From Streptomyces albus subsp. chlorinus (GTDB taxonomy: Bacteria > Actinomycetota > Actinomycetes > Streptomycetales > Streptomycetaceae): a stretch of DNA of 51,272 nucleotides. Both the position numbers and the translations under genes were made by a program. Below the pieces are notes generated by a model. The model was not told where the DNA came from. It searched no databases and saw only the letters and a program-made list of their open reading frames with translations. Of the stretch, positions 41,046 to 50,470 are shown piece by piece (the first letter of the stretch is position 1; each line of letters opens with the position of its first letter). The stretch covers positions 3,602,495-3,653,766 of the forward strand of contig NZ_VJOK01000001.1 of assembly GCF_013302895.1 (NCBI RefSeq), written 5' to 3'.

Positions 41046-44000
41046 GCACGAGTTCTGCCTCACGTTCTCGGGTGAGCATGGCGGCGAAGGCCCCACCCGC
41101 GGACGCCAGTTCTCCGTAGGTACCGCGCTCGACCGGTCGGCCCTCGGCCAGCACGATGATCTCGTCCACCGCGTCGAGGCCCTGGAGGCGGTGGGTGATC
41201 AGGAGGGTGGTGCGGCCCTCCGTCGCCGCCAGCAGGTCGGCGGTCAGGGCGTCGGCCGTGGGCAGGTCGAGGTGTTCGGCGGGCTCGTCCAGGACGAGTA
41301 CGGGGAAGTCTGCCAGCAGGGCGCGGGCCAGCGCGAGGCGTTGCCGCTGGCCGCCGGAGAGTTTGGCGCCGTGCTCCCCGACGAGGGTGTCGAGGCCCTC
41401 GGGGAGGGTGGTCACCCAGTCGTCGAGGCGGGCGGCGGCCAGCGCCGCGCGCAGTTCGGCCTCGGTCGCGGACGCGGGGGTCCCTCCGGCCGGGGGCCGG
41501 GGGAGGGCCAGGCGCAGGTTCTCCCGCAGCGAGCTGTCGAACAGGTGGGCGTCCTGGGCGCAGAGGCCGACGTGCCGCCGTACCGCGTCCGCGTCGGCGT
41601 CCGCCGCCGCGACGGCGGGGGTTCCCAGGGTGTAGCTGCCGGACTCGGCGTCCACGAACCGCAGCAGCGCGTGCGCCAGCGTCGTCTTGCCCGAACCGGA
41701 CGCGCCGACGACGGCCACGCGGCGCCCCGGCGTCAGCTCCAGGTCCAGCCCGGCGAGCGCGGGCGGCGCCCCGGCGGGGGCGTCCGGATAGCGGACGGTG
41801 AGCCGGTGGACGCGCAGCGGGAACGGGTCCGGGGGCAGCGGAGCCGGGTGCTCCGGTTCCCGGACCGGCGCGGGCGCGTCCAGTACCTCGTGCACCCGCT
41901 CCGCCGAGCGCCGCACCCGCTGCCGGAACTGCACCGCCTGCGGCAGCGGCGTGACGACCTCGAACGTGGCCAGCGGCGTCAGCACCACGGTTGCCAGGAG
42001 CACCCCGCCGAGGGTGTGGTGGGTGGCCGCGGACGCGCCCGCCCACGCCGCCGCCGTGACCGTCAGCCCGGCCGCCAGCGCGCTGAGACCGGCGGCCAGC
42101 GCCGTACGGGACGCCGAGCGCGCCGCGATCCGTGTGAGGACGGCGTCCGCGTCGGCGACCGCCCGGCGGCGGGCCCCCAGCGCGCCGCTGACCGGCAGTT
42201 CACCGGCGGCGGTCCCCGTGAGGAGGTCCACCGTACGGGTCGCCAGCGCGGCCCGCGCCGGGGCGAGCCGGCGCTCCGTACGGCGGGACAGCGCGGCCGT
42301 GAGCGCCGGTACGGCGATGCCCGCCACCGCCAGCCCCGCCGCCAGGGCCGCGCCCGCGGCCGGAAGCAGCCAGGCGGTGAACACGACGGCGCCGGTGCCG
42401 ACCGTCGCCGCGACGGTCGCCGGGAGCAGCCAGCGCAGGAAGTAGTCCTGGAGGGCGTCCACATCGGCGACGAGGCGGGTGAGGAGGTCGCCGCGGGCCG
42501 TCCGCGCGAGGCCCGCCGGGGCCAGGCGCTCCAGGCGTCGGTAGACGGCTACCCGCAGCGCCGCCAGGACGCGGAGCGCGGCGTCGTGCGAGACCAGGCG
42601 CTCCGCGTAGCGGAAGACGGCGCGTCCGATGCCGAACGCCCGGGTCGCGGTGACGGCCACCATGAGGTACAGGATCGGGGGTTGCTGGGCGGCCCTCGAT
42701 ATCAGCCAGCCCGAGGTCGCCATGAGGCCCACCGCGCTGGCGAGTGCGAGGGTTCCCAGGAGGAGGGCAAGGGCGAACTTCCTGTTGAGGCCCTGGGCCG
42801 TGGAGCGCACCCGTGTGAGGGGGTTCTTGTGGGTGGGGGTGTGGGTGGGGGCGGGGGTGCGGAGGGGGGCGCCCGTGGTGGGTTGGGCGTGCGGGACGGG
42901 TGGCGTCCGCGGGCCGCCGTGGTCCTCCCCCGGCCTTCGGCCGGGGACATCCCCACTGCCGCCCCTGGCAGCAGACCGCCCTGCGGCTTGCTGGTGGCGG
43001 ACGGCCTGGTCCGGGTGTTGCGGGGTCAGGGTCAGGACGTGGTCGGCGGCGGCCAGGAGGGCGGGGCGGTGGGTGACCAGTACGACGGTGCGGTCGGCCG
43101 AGAGGCGGCGTACCGCTTCCAGGACGGCCGACTCGGTGGCGCCGTCCAGCGCGGCGGTCGGCTCGTCCAGGAGGACGAGGGGGCGGTCGGCGAGGAAGGC
43201 GCGGGCCAGGGCGACGCGGCGGCGCTGCCCGGCGGACAGCCCGGCGCCGGACTCCCCCAGTTCGCGTGCCGGGTCGAGGTCCGGCGCGCCCGCCTCGGCG
43301 AGGGCGCGGGCGACGGCGGCGTCGTCCACGGTGTCGTCGGGCCGTGCGAGCCGGACGTTGTCGGCGATCGTTCCCGCGAACAGGTAGGGGTGCTGGGGGA
43401 CCCAGGCGATCTGCTGGTGCCAGGCGGCCGGGTCCAGGTCGGCCAGGGGGACGTCTCCAACCCTGACCCGGCCCTCGGTCGCCGGGGTGAAGCCCAGCAG
43501 TACCGACAGCAGTGTGGACTTGCCGCCGCCCGAGGGGCCCGTCACCGCGACCGTCTCCCCGGGACGTACCGTCCAGTCGGTCGGTGCCAGGGAGTACCCG
43601 TCCCGCCCCTCGTGCCTCACGGCGGCCCCCTCCAGTACGAGCGGGGCCTTCCGGATGTCCACGCGCGCGCTGCCGGAGGGGGGCAGGGGCCTCTCCAGCA
43701 TGTCGAAGACGGACTCGGCGGCGGCGAGTCCCTCGGCGGCTGCGTGGTAGTGGGTGCCGACCTGCCGTAGCGGCAGATACGCCTCGGGGGCGAGGATCAG
43801 CACCATCAGGCCGGTGTAGAGGTCCATCTCCCCCCGCACCAGCCGGGTGCCGATGCCGACGGCGACGAGGGCGACGGAGATCGTCGCGAGCAGTTCCAGC
43901 GCGAAGGAGGAGAGGAAGGCCAGCCGCAGCGTGCGCAGGGTGGCGCGGCGGTAGTCGCCGGTGATGGCGCGGATGTTGTCGGCCTGCGCCTTGGCGCGGC

Positions 44001-44631
44001 CGAACACCTTGAGGGTGGGGAGCCCGGCCACGACGTCGAGGAAGTGGCCGGCCAGCCGGGACAGCAGCTTCCACTGGCGGTCCATCCGGGACCGGGTGGC
44101 CCAGCCGATGAGCGCCATGAACAGGGGGATCAGCGGGAGGGTGACGACAATGATCGCCGCCGAGATCCAGTCGGCGGTCACGATCCGGGCCAGTACAACC
44201 ACCGGGACGACGACGGCCAGGCCCAGCTGCGGCAGGTAGCGGGCGAAGTAGTCGTCGAGGGCGTCGATGCCGCGGGTGGCCAGCGTGGTCAGTTCACCGG
44301 TGCGCTGCCCGGTCAGGAAGCCGGGTCCCAGCGCGGTGGCCCGCTCCAGCAGCCGCAGCCGCAGCTCGGACTTGACGGCGGCGCCGGAGCGGTGGGCGGC
44401 CAGCTCCGTCAGCCAGGAGACCAGGCCCCGGCCGACGGAGACGGCCGCCAGGAGCAGCAGCGCGTCCCGGTGGAAGACGCCGTGGCGGTAGGCGCCGACG
44501 ACGATGTCCGCCAGCAGTACCGCCTGGGCGACGACGAGTCCGGCGCCGGCCAGTCCGAGGGCGACGGAGGCGGCGAGGAAGACGCGCGTGGTGCGGGCGT
44601 ACCGCAGCAGCCGCGGATCGACGGGCTTCAT
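41008..44631 (-). CDS. cydCD: Fused CydD-CydC heterodimer-type ABC exporter
   Basis: Encodes 1207 residues. The CydD half (about 1-545) has six helices, Walker A GPSGGGKST, signature LSAGQ and Walker B LVLLDEPTAALD. A Pro/Gly/Thr-rich linker of about 70 residues follows (about 550-620). The CydC half (about 625-1190) has Walker A GASGSGKTT, signature LSGGQRQRLALARA and VLVLDEPAEHLD. CydDC exports thiols and supports assembly of heme in cytochrome bd. The linker contains a REP-like hairpin sequence (42922-42954). The 3' end runs into the low-GC island, overlapping the second lipoprotein, so the final residues may have been altered by its arrival. Confidence 0.95.
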   Translation of the reverse strand: MKPVDPRLLRYARTTRVFLAASVALGLAGAGLVVAQAVLLADIVVGAYRHGVFHRDALLLLAAVSVGRGLVSWLTELAAHRSGAAVKSELRLRLLERATALGPGFLTGQRTGELTTLATRGIDALDDYFARYLPQLGLAVVVPVVVLARIVTADWISAAIIVVTLPLIPLFMALIGWATRSRMDRQWKLLSRLAGHFLDVVAGLPTLKVFGRAKAQADNIRAITGDYRRATLRTLRLAFLSSFALELLATISVALVAVGIGTRLVRGEMDLYTGLMVLILAPEAYLPLRQVGTHYHAAAEGLAAAESVFDMLERPLPPSGSARVDIRKAPLVLEGAAVRHEGRDGYSLAPTDWTVRPGETVAVTGPSGGGKSTLLSVLLGFTPATEGRVRVGDVPLADLDPAAWHQQIAWVPQHPYLFAGTIADNVRLARPDDTVDDAAVARALAEAGAPDLDPARELGESGAGLSAGQRRRVALARAFLADRPLVLLDEPTAALDGATESAVLEAVRRLSADRTVVLVTHRPALLAAADHVLTLTPQHPDQAVRHQQAAGRSAARGGSGDVPGRRPGEDHGGPRTPPVPHAQPTTGAPLRTPAPTHTPTHKNPLTRVRSTAQGLNRKFALALLLGTLALASAVGLMATSGWLISRAAQQPPILYLMVAVTATRAFGIGRAVFRYAERLVSHDAALRVLAALRVAVYRRLERLAPAGLARTARGDLLTRLVADVDALQDYFLRWLLPATVAATVGTGAVVFTAWLLPAAGAALAAGLAVAGIAVPALTAALSRRTERRLAPARAALATRTVDLLTGTAAGELPVSGALGARRRAVADADAVLTRIAARSASRTALAAGLSALAAGLTVTAAAWAGASAATHHTLGGVLLATVVLTPLATFEVVTPLPQAVQFRQRVRRSAERVHEVLDAPAPVREPEHPAPLPPDPFPLRVHRLTVRYPDAPAGAPPALAGLDLELTPGRRVAVVGASGSGKTTLAHALLRFVDAESGSYTLGTPAVAAADADADAVRRHVGLCAQDAHLFDSSLRENLRLALPRPPAGGTPASATEAELRAALAAARLDDWVTTLPEGLDTLVGEHGAKLSGGQRQRLALARALLADFPVLVLDEPAEHLDLPTADALTADLLAATEGRTTLLITHRLQGLDAVDEIIVLAEGRPVERGTYGELASAGGAFAAMLTREREAELVPTAGLPGPGRGR
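42922..42954. repeat. REP-like hairpin motif inside cydCD
   Basis: The sequence around CCCCGGCCTTCGGCCGGGG forms a strong hairpin in the linker-coding part of cydCD. The reverse complement of 50439-50470 matches it at about 28 of 32 positions. Confidence 0.7.
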
Positions 44632-44640
44632 CTCAGGCTC

Positions 44641-44780
44641 GCTTCGTCTCGGGCTCGCTCATCACAGCCCGCTTCGTCCCAGACCCGCTCATCACAGCCC
44701 GCTTCGTCCCAGACCCGCTCATCACAGCCCGCTTCATCTTGGGCTCGCTCATCTCAGCTCGCTTCATCCCAGACCCGCTC
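44641..44780. repeat. 30-bp tandem repeat between cydB and cydCD
   Basis: About 4.7 units with a strict 30-bp period starting at 44641, 44671, 44701, 44731 and 44761, each beginning GCTTCRTCYY and containing a CGCTCATC segment. Copies at 44671 and 44701 are identical. The array fills the 155-base gap, beginning nine bases upstream of the cydCD start, and may separate or tune cydCD translation. Confidence 0.92.
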
Positions 44781-44786
44781 CCGGTC

Positions 44787-45794
44787 TCAGTGCCCGCCGG
44801 AGGGGGCGAGGTGCTGGGTGCCGATGCGCTTGCGGAAGACCCAGTAGGTCCAGCCCTGGTAGAGGAGCACGATCGGGGTGGCGATGGCCGCGCACCACGT
44901 CATGATCTTGAGCGTGTAGGGGGTGGAGGCCGCGTTGGTGACGGTGAGGCTCCACTCCTCGTTCAGCGTCGAGGGCATGACGTCGGGGAAGAGGGAGAGG
45001 AAGAGCATCGCCACAGCGGCGACGATGGTCAGGCCGGAGAAGGTGAACGACCAGCCCTCGCGCCCGGCGAGGTTGGCCACGAGCGCGGCGGCCAGCGCGG
45101 CTGCGGCGACCACGAGAGCGGTCAGCGAGGAGCCGTCACCGCGCTCGGCCTGGGTCCACAGCAGGAAGACGACGGCGAGCACTCCGGCGGCGGCCCCCAG
45201 CCCGGTGGCCAGCCGCCGGGCCCGGGTACGGATGTCGCCGACGGTCTTGAGCGCGGTGAAGACGGCGCCGTGGAAGGTGAAGAGCGTCAGGGTGACCAGC
45301 CCGCCCAGCAGGGCGTACGGGCTGAGCAGGTCGGTCAGCCCGCCGACGTACTCCATGTGCTGGTCGATCTTCACGCCGCGGACGATGTTGGCGAAGGCCA
45401 CGCCCCACAGGAACGCGGTGATCAGCGAGGTCCAGAAGATGGCGTGCTCCCAGTTGCGCTGCCAGCGCTCCCCCTCCCGCTTGGCGCGGTACTCGAAGGC
45501 CACGCCGCGCACGATGAGGCACAGCAGGATGAGCAGCAGTGGCAGGTAGAAGCCGGAGAAGAGGGTGGCGTACCACTCGGGGAACGCGGCGAAGGTGGCG
45601 CCGCCCGCGCTGAGCAGCCACACCTCGTTGCCGTCCCACACCGGCCCGATGGTGTTGATCAGCACGCGCCGCTCGGCCCGGTCGCGGGCCAGCAGCTTGG
45701 TGAGGACGCCGACCCCGAAGTCGAAGCCCTCCAGGAAGAAGTAGCCGGTCCACAGAACGGCGATGACGACGAACCAGACGTCGGTCAGTTGCAT
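44787..45794 (-). CDS. cydB: Cytochrome bd oxidase subunit II
   Basis: A 335-residue membrane protein: MQLTDVWFVVIAVLWTGYFFLEGFDFGVG is the diagnostic start and GPVWDGNEVWLLSAGGATFAAFP the conserved second segment, with about eight to nine helices in total. It pairs with CydA in the quinol oxidase, which gives high-affinity respiration. It lies 28 bases after cydA; the tandem repeat array separates it from cydCD. Confidence 0.97.
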   Translation of the reverse strand: MQLTDVWFVVIAVLWTGYFFLEGFDFGVGVLTKLLARDRAERRVLINTIGPVWDGNEVWLLSAGGATFAAFPEWYATLFSGFYLPLLLILLCLIVRGVAFEYRAKREGERWQRNWEHAIFWTSLITAFLWGVAFANIVRGVKIDQHMEYVGGLTDLLSPYALLGGLVTLTLFTFHGAVFTALKTVGDIRTRARRLATGLGAAAGVLAVVFLLWTQAERGDGSSLTALVVAAAALAAALVANLAGREGWSFTFSGLTIVAAVAMLFLSLFPDVMPSTLNEEWSLTVTNAASTPYTLKIMTWCAAIATPIVLLYQGWTYWVFRKRIGTQHLAPSGGH

Positions 45795-45822
45795 AGCTCA
45801 GCGCCCCAGTCTGTCGTGCGGG

Positions 45823-47373
45823 TCAGTAGGAGAAGGCCATGGGCCGGTCGCCGGACTCGGCGTCGGCATCGGTGCCCGTGCCGGTGTGGTCGCCGCCGAT
45901 CCTGGTGGGCGGGTTGAGGTCGGCCTCGGTCAGCTCGGGCGGCCCGGCCTTGACGTACTTGACCAGCAGCTTGACCTCGACGACGGCGAGGATCGCGTAG
46001 AGCGAGGTGAAGGCGATCAGCGAGGTGAGGACCTCGCCCTGCGAGACGCTGGGGGAGACGGCGGAGGCGGTGGGCAGCACCCCGTAGACGACCCAGGGCT
46101 GGCGGCCGGTCTCGGTGAAGATCCAGCCCCACGCGTTGGCGATCAGCGGGAAACCGAGGGTGAGCACCGAGATCCGCCAGTACCAGGTGCCGAGCTTCGG
46201 GTTCAGCTCGCGGTTCCGGGTGAGGGCGAGCCGCGGCACCTCGTCCTCGCCGGTGCGCAGCCGTTCGGCCAGCCAGAACCGGCGCCGGGTGAGGTAGAGG
46301 CCGGCGGCGCCGAGCGCGAAGGACGCCATGCCGAAGCCGATCATCCAGCGGAAGGACCAGTAGGCGACGGGGATGTTGGGCCGGTAGTCGTCCAGGCCCA
46401 CCGTGTCCTTGTACTTCTCCTTGAGGTGCGCGTTGGTGTCGTTGATGCCGGGGACGGCGTCGTGGAAGTTGTCGTGCGCGAGGAAGGAGAGGACGCCGGG
46501 GATCTCGATGGCGACCTTGTTGTGGCCCTTGTCCACGTCGCCGTAGGAGAAGACGGAGAACGGGGCCGGCGCCTGCGTCTCCCACAGCGCCTCGGCGGAG
46601 GCCATCTTCATCGGCTGCTGCTCGTACATGATCTTGCCGAGCCGGTCGCCGCTGACGGCGGTGAGCAGTCCGGCGGCCACGAGGGTGACCAGCCCGAGCC
46701 GCAGCGAGCTGCGCATCACCGGGATGTGCTTCCTGCGCAGCAGGTGGTAGGCGGATATGCCCACCATGAACGCGGCGCCGGTCAGGAAGGCGGCGGTCAT
46801 GGTGTGGAAGAACTGGGCCAGCGCGGTGTTCTGGAAGAGGATGCCGAAGAAGTCCGTCATCTCGGCGCGGCCGGTCTTCTCGTTGAGCCGGTAGCCGACC
46901 GGGTGCTGCATCCAGGAGTTCGCGGCCAGGATGAAGTAGGCGGAGGCGATGGTGCCGAGGGCCACCAGCCAGATGGTGGCCAGGTGCAGCTTCTTCGGCA
47001 GCTTGTCCCGGCCGAAGATCCACAGTCCGATGAACGTGGACTCCATGAAGAAGGCGATCAGCGCCTCGAAGGCGAGCGGGGCGCCGAAGATGTCGCCGAC
47101 GAAGCGGGAGTAGGCGGACCAGTTCATGCCGAACTGGAACTCCTGCACGATGCCGGTGACGACGCCCATCGCGATGTTGATCAGGAAGAGCTTGCCCCAG
47201 AAGCGGGTGGCCTTGAGGTACTTCTCCTTGTTCGTGCGTACCCAGGCCGTCTGGAGGATCGCGGTGAGGGTGGCCAGCGAGATCGTCAGGGGCACGAAGA
47301 GGAAGTGGTAGACGGTCGTGATGCCGAACTGCCAGCGCGCCAGCGTCTCGGGCGCCAATGCCAGGGTTGTCAC
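45823..47373 (-). CDS. cydA: Cytochrome bd oxidase subunit I
   Basis: Encodes 516 residues, about nine helices. The N-terminus WQFGITTVYHFLFVPLTISL has the heme-ligand His, EFQFGMNWSAYSRFVGDIFG and the Met ligand region follow, and TGRQPWVVYG is the conserved GRQPW motif. The loop before it is of the short-Q type. It oxidises menaquinol and reduces oxygen at heme d. A Rex-type operator lies 32 bases upstream of the start, consistent with NADH/NAD+-controlled induction at low oxygen. Confidence 0.97.
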   Translation of the reverse strand: MTTLALAPETLARWQFGITTVYHFLFVPLTISLATLTAILQTAWVRTNKEKYLKATRFWGKLFLINIAMGVVTGIVQEFQFGMNWSAYSRFVGDIFGAPLAFEALIAFFMESTFIGLWIFGRDKLPKKLHLATIWLVALGTIASAYFILAANSWMQHPVGYRLNEKTGRAEMTDFFGILFQNTALAQFFHTMTAAFLTGAAFMVGISAYHLLRRKHIPVMRSSLRLGLVTLVAAGLLTAVSGDRLGKIMYEQQPMKMASAEALWETQAPAPFSVFSYGDVDKGHNKVAIEIPGVLSFLAHDNFHDAVPGINDTNAHLKEKYKDTVGLDDYRPNIPVAYWSFRWMIGFGMASFALGAAGLYLTRRRFWLAERLRTGEDEVPRLALTRNRELNPKLGTWYWRISVLTLGFPLIANAWGWIFTETGRQPWVVYGVLPTASAVSPSVSQGEVLTSLIAFTSLYAILAVVEVKLLVKYVKAGPPELTEADLNPPTRIGGDHTGTGTDADAESGDRPMAFSY

Positions 47374-47404
47374 GTCACTTGCTCCCTCACATCCCGGCGG
47401 ACTT

Positions 47405-47420
47405 CGTGAATGCGTTCACA
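47405..47420 (-). promoter_or_regulatory. Rex operator (ROP) upstream of cydA
   Basis: On the minus strand the site reads TGTGAACGCATTCACG, matching the Streptomyces Rex consensus TGTGAACGCGTTCACA at 14 of 16 positions. A further TGTGAAT lies just upstream (47420-47427 region). Rex is known to repress the cyd operon in S. coelicolor through such a site. Confidence 0.88.
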
Positions 47421-47543
47421 TTCACAAGACCTAGCGTACGACGCCCCCATTTCGGACATGCGCGCGGGGGGGTCCTCCGGACGGGCACGCGAACGCCCAC
47501 GGCACGCGCCGAAGCCGCACCGTGGGCGCCGAAGAGCCGCACT

Positions 47544-47608
47544 CCTTCCCGGGAGGGAACTACAGCCTTCCCGGGAGGGAACTACAGCCTCCGTGGAAGG
47601 GGCTACAG
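47544..47608. repeat. 22-bp direct repeats at the 3' end of the aminotransferase gene
   Basis: CCTTCCCGGGAGGGAACTACAG-type units occur at 47544-47565 and 47566-47587 (identical), with a diverged third copy at 47588-47608 that includes the aminotransferase stop codon. The repeat looks like duplication of the gene's terminal sequence; each unit contains CCC..GGG pairing and could act in termination. Confidence 0.85.
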
Positions 47609-48727
47609 CTCCTTCCGGAAAGAGGCCGCTACCTGCAGGAAGAGGTCATTCGCCGCGGTCTCGCCGATGGACACCCGCACGCCCTCGCCGTCGAACGGCC
47701 GCACCATCACCCCGGCCGCCTCCGCCTTCCTGGCGAAGTCCGCCGTACGGGCGCCCAGCCGCAGCCACACGAAGTTGGCCTGCGAATCGGGCACCGTCCA
47801 GCCCTGTGCGCGCAGCTCGTCCCCCACGCGTGTGCGCTCTTTCACAAGCGCCTCGACCCGCTCCAGCAGGGCGTCCTCACTGCGCAGCGAGGCGATCGCC
47901 GCCTCCTGTGCGAGCTGGCTCACACCGAAGGGCACGGCGGTCTTCCGCAGGGCGGCGGCCACCGGCTCGTGGGCGACGGCGAACCCGACCCGCAGCCCGG
48001 CCAGGCCGTACGCCTTGGAGAACGTCCGCAGCACGCACACGTTCGGCCGGTCGCGGTAGAAGTCCAGGCCGTCGACCACCCGCTCGTCCCGGACGAACTC
48101 GCGGTAGGCCTCGTCCAGCACCACCAGCACGTCCCCGGGCACCCGGTCGAGGAACCGCCTCAGATCCGCACCGGGGATGGCGGGGCCCGTGGGGTTGTTG
48201 GGGGTGCAGACGAAGACGAGACGGGTGCGGTCGGTGATCGCGTCCGCCATCGCGTCCAGGTCGTGCGCCTCCGTCCCCCCGCCTCCGGCCGGGAGGTGCC
48301 CCGCGCCGGCGCCGGTCAGCGGGATGGGGACAGAGGTGGCGCCCGAGATCTGGGTGATGATCGGGTACGCCTCGAAGGAGCGCCAGGCGTAGAGCACCTC
48401 GTCGCCGGGCCCGGCGGTCGCCTGGACGAGCTGCTGGGCGAGGCCGACCGAGCCGGTGCCGGTGGCCAGGTGGGAGACCGGGACGTCGAACCGCTCGGCG
48501 AGTTCCTCGCACAGGGCGGTGCAGGCCAGGTCGGGGTAGCGGTTGAACGAGCCGGCCGCGGCGGTCACCGACTCCAGCACACCGGGCAGCGGCGGATAGG
48601 GGTTCTCGTTGGAGGACAGCTTGTAGGAGACCGGCCCCCCGGCGGCGGCCGGACGCCCCGGCTTGTAGCTGGGGATGCCCTCCAGCACACCGCGCAACCG
48701 CGGGCTGGTCGCGTTCCTGTCACTCAC
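47603..48727 (-). CDS. hisC: HisC-like aminotransferase (class I/II PLP enzyme)
   Basis: Encodes 374 residues with the family marks [21 protein letters not shown], the PLP-ring Asp in LDEAYREF, and the Schiff-base Lys in [16 protein letters not shown]. It transaminates histidinol phosphate or an aromatic amino acid; because it is not in a his operon, an aromatic aminotransferase role is equally likely. GTG 48727 has AGGAGG upstream. A Gly-rich insertion ([15 protein letters not shown], about 145-160) corresponds to a REP-like sequence in the DNA. Confidence 0.9.
   Translation of the reverse strand: MSDRNATSPRLRGVLEGIPSYKPGRPAAAGGPVSYKLSSNENPYPPLPGVLESVTAAAGSFNRYPDLACTALCEELAERFDVPVSHLATGTGSVGLAQQLVQATAGPGDEVLYAWRSFEAYPIITQISGATSVPIPLTGAGAGHLPAGGGGTEAHDLDAMADAITDRTRLVFVCTPNNPTGPAIPGADLRRFLDRVPGDVLVVLDEAYREFVRDERVVDGLDFYRDRPNVCVLRTFSKAYGLAGLRVGFAVAHEPVAAALRKTAVPFGVSQLAQEAAIASLRSEDALLERVEALVKERTRVGDELRAQGWTVPDSQANFVWLRLGARTADFARKAEAAGVMVRPFDGEGVRVSIGETAANDLFLQVAASFRKEL
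48273..48302. repeat. REP-like motif inside the aminotransferase gene
   Basis: Contains CCGGCCGGGAGGTGCCCC preceded by GTCCCCC. Nearly identical to 49129-49160 in the LacI gene, allowing one inserted base. Confidence 0.7.
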
Positions 48728-49083
48728 CGCTGTTCCTCCTCCGTCGCGCGCCAATGCTCTTCACCTTAAGAGGATTCACCCGCGCGGCGTACCCCCCGCG
48801 GCGACCGGCTCCCTCGCCGGGCGCGTGCGCCGACGCGCGCGCCGTACGCGGGTGGCGGACGCGGTGGCGCGCATCACTCGTCAAGGTGAGTTGCGCCCGG
48901 CCCCGACCCTGGCGTACGCCACGGCAAGCCACGCCACCACTGACGGATACGCCCAGGATGCCCCCATTCTGAGCTGCGGTTTCCATGGTCGTCAGGAAGA
49001 GTCGCTCATGCAGAATCGTGCCTGCGCGGGCCGATTCCGCCCACCCCTGCGGCAGCCCGGCGCGGGCCTACGATCGGCTCGCC
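48728..49083. other. Divergent intergenic region, aminotransferase/LacI
   Basis: In 356 bases I see no gene and no clear promoter. There is a short palindromic CCTTAAGAGG-like element at about 48775 and moderately AT-richer sequence near 48960-49020. LacI-type autoregulation would be expected to act here, but no obvious perfect LacI-family palindrome was found. Confidence 0.4.
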
Positions 49084-50286
49084 ATGACAGCAGCAGAGAA
49101 GCATCAGGCGGGCCGCAACCCGGCCGCCGTCCCCCAGCCGCCGGCCGGGAGGTGCCCCCAGCCCCGCGGCGGGGGGCGGCTGTCCGGGCGGGCGGGCATC
49201 AGGGATGTCGCCGCCGCAGCCGGTGTCTCCATCACGACTGTCTCCGACGCCCTCAACGGAAAGGGCCGCCTCCCGGACACGACGCGCAGCCACGTCCGCG
49301 AGGTCGCCGAGCGGCTGGGCTACCGCCCGTCGGCCGCCGCACGCACACTCCGCACCGGAAAGTCCGGCCTGATCGGCCTGACCGTCACCACGTACGGCGA
49401 AGAACCGTTCACCTTCACCGAGTTCCCCTACTTCGCGGAGATGGCCAGAGCCGCCACCTCCACCGCGCTCGCCCGCGGCTACGCGCTGGTGATCCTGCCC
49501 GCCCCGGCCCGGCGCGGGGTGGCCGGACTGTCCGGCCGCCCCGGCCACTCCGGCCCGTCGGGGCCGGACGTGTGGTCCAACGTCGCACTCGACGGCACCA
49601 TCGTCGTCGACCCCTCCGAGAAGGACCCCATCGTCACCGAACTGGTCCGCTCCGGCATGCCGGTCGTCTCCGACGGGAAACCCGGCGAGTCGCTGCCCGT
49701 CGCGGCCTGGGTGGACAACGACCACGAGGCGGCCGTCCGCCGCATCCTCGACCACCTCGCCGAGTCCGGCGCCCGCCGCATCGGGCTCCTGACCGGCACC
49801 AGCACCGACACCTACACCCGGGTCTCCACCGCCGCCTACCTCGACTGGTGCCGGCGGGTCGGCCAGGACCCCGTCTACGAGCGCTACCCCGCACACGACC
49901 CCTGCGCCGGCGCCGTCGCCGCCGACCGGCTGCTCGCCCGCCCCGACCGCCCGGACGCCGTCTACGGCCTCTTCGACCCCAACGGCACCGACCTGCTGGC
50001 CGCCGCCCGCCGCTACGGACTGCGGGTGCCGGAGGACCTGCTGCTGGTGTGCTGCAGCGAGTCCGCCTCGTACGCGACGACGGCGCCGCCGATCACCACG
50101 CTCTCGCTGAAGCCCGGCCGCATCGGCACCACCGTCGTCCAACTGCTGATCGACGCCATCGAGGGCAGCTCCCCGCCCCGCCCCGTCCAGCAGGTGATGC
50201 CGACCGAACTGCTCGTGAGAACGTCCTCGCAGCGCGCCGGAGCACGGACCACGGTCAGCCCGCCACGCGCGCCCGCCGCCGAGTGA
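49084..50286 (+). CDS. LacI-family transcriptional regulator
   Basis: Encodes 400 residues. An N-terminal extension of about 38 residues, Gln/Pro/Gly-rich and overlapping a REP-like motif, precedes the HTH (GIRDVAAAAGVSITTVSDALNGKGRLPDTTRSHVREVAERLGYRPSAAARTLRTG). The sugar-binding-like domain follows, with the hinge KSGLIGLTV. DNALNGKG in place of SRVLNG is a divergent recognition region. ATG 49084 is the last start before the HTH; no strong ribosome site is visible. Target genes are unknown. Confidence 0.9.
   Translation: MTAAEKHQAGRNPAAVPQPPAGRCPQPRGGGRLSGRAGIRDVAAAAGVSITTVSDALNGKGRLPDTTRSHVREVAERLGYRPSAAARTLRTGKSGLIGLTVTTYGEEPFTFTEFPYFAEMARAATSTALARGYALVILPAPARRGVAGLSGRPGHSGPSGPDVWSNVALDGTIVVDPSEKDPIVTELVRSGMPVVSDGKPGESLPVAAWVDNDHEAAVRRILDHLAESGARRIGLLTGTSTDTYTRVSTAAYLDWCRRVGQDPVYERYPAHDPCAGAVAADRLLARPDRPDAVYGLFDPNGTDLLAAARRYGLRVPEDLLLVCCSESASYATTAPPITTLSLKPGRIGTTVVQLLIDAIEGSSPPRPVQQVMPTELLVRTSSQRAGARTTVSPPRAPAAE
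49129..49160. repeat. REP-like motif inside the LacI gene
   Basis: GTCCCCC, then GCCGCCGGCCGGGAGGTGCC, in the N-terminal extension (encoding QPPAGRCPQPRGG). It is the second copy of the 48273-48302 motif. Confidence 0.7.
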
Positions 50287-50408
50287 ACGGCCCGCTGGCG
50301 TGCCGTACGGGTCCCGGGCACGGATTCCGTAGGGTACGTCAGCGGGAGAATTCAGGAGGAATTCACTCCCCGTCGGGCCACCTCGCCAGATGGGCGCCCC
50401 CAGGTGCG

Positions 50409-50470
50409 TCACAAGCCGCGACCAGCGTTCCTATGATTGGGGGCACCCCGGCCCGAGGCCGGGGGAGGAC
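50409..50470 (+). promoter_or_regulatory. Putative promoter followed by REP-like hairpin
   Basis: TCACAA (50409-50414), 17 bases, then TATGAT (50432-50437) resembles a vegetative promoter aimed at the gene at 50590. Immediately after, CCCCGGCC-CGA-GGCCGGGG within 50439-50470 forms a hairpin of the REP-like type, which could attenuate or stabilise the transcript. The 303-base gap 50287-50589 otherwise holds a GAATTC-AGGAG-GAATTC repeat near 50350. Confidence 0.45.

Noticed and set aside
44641..44780. CRISPR array
   Set aside because: The 30-bp units are contiguous with no unique spacers and no cas genes are nearby; it is a minisatellite.
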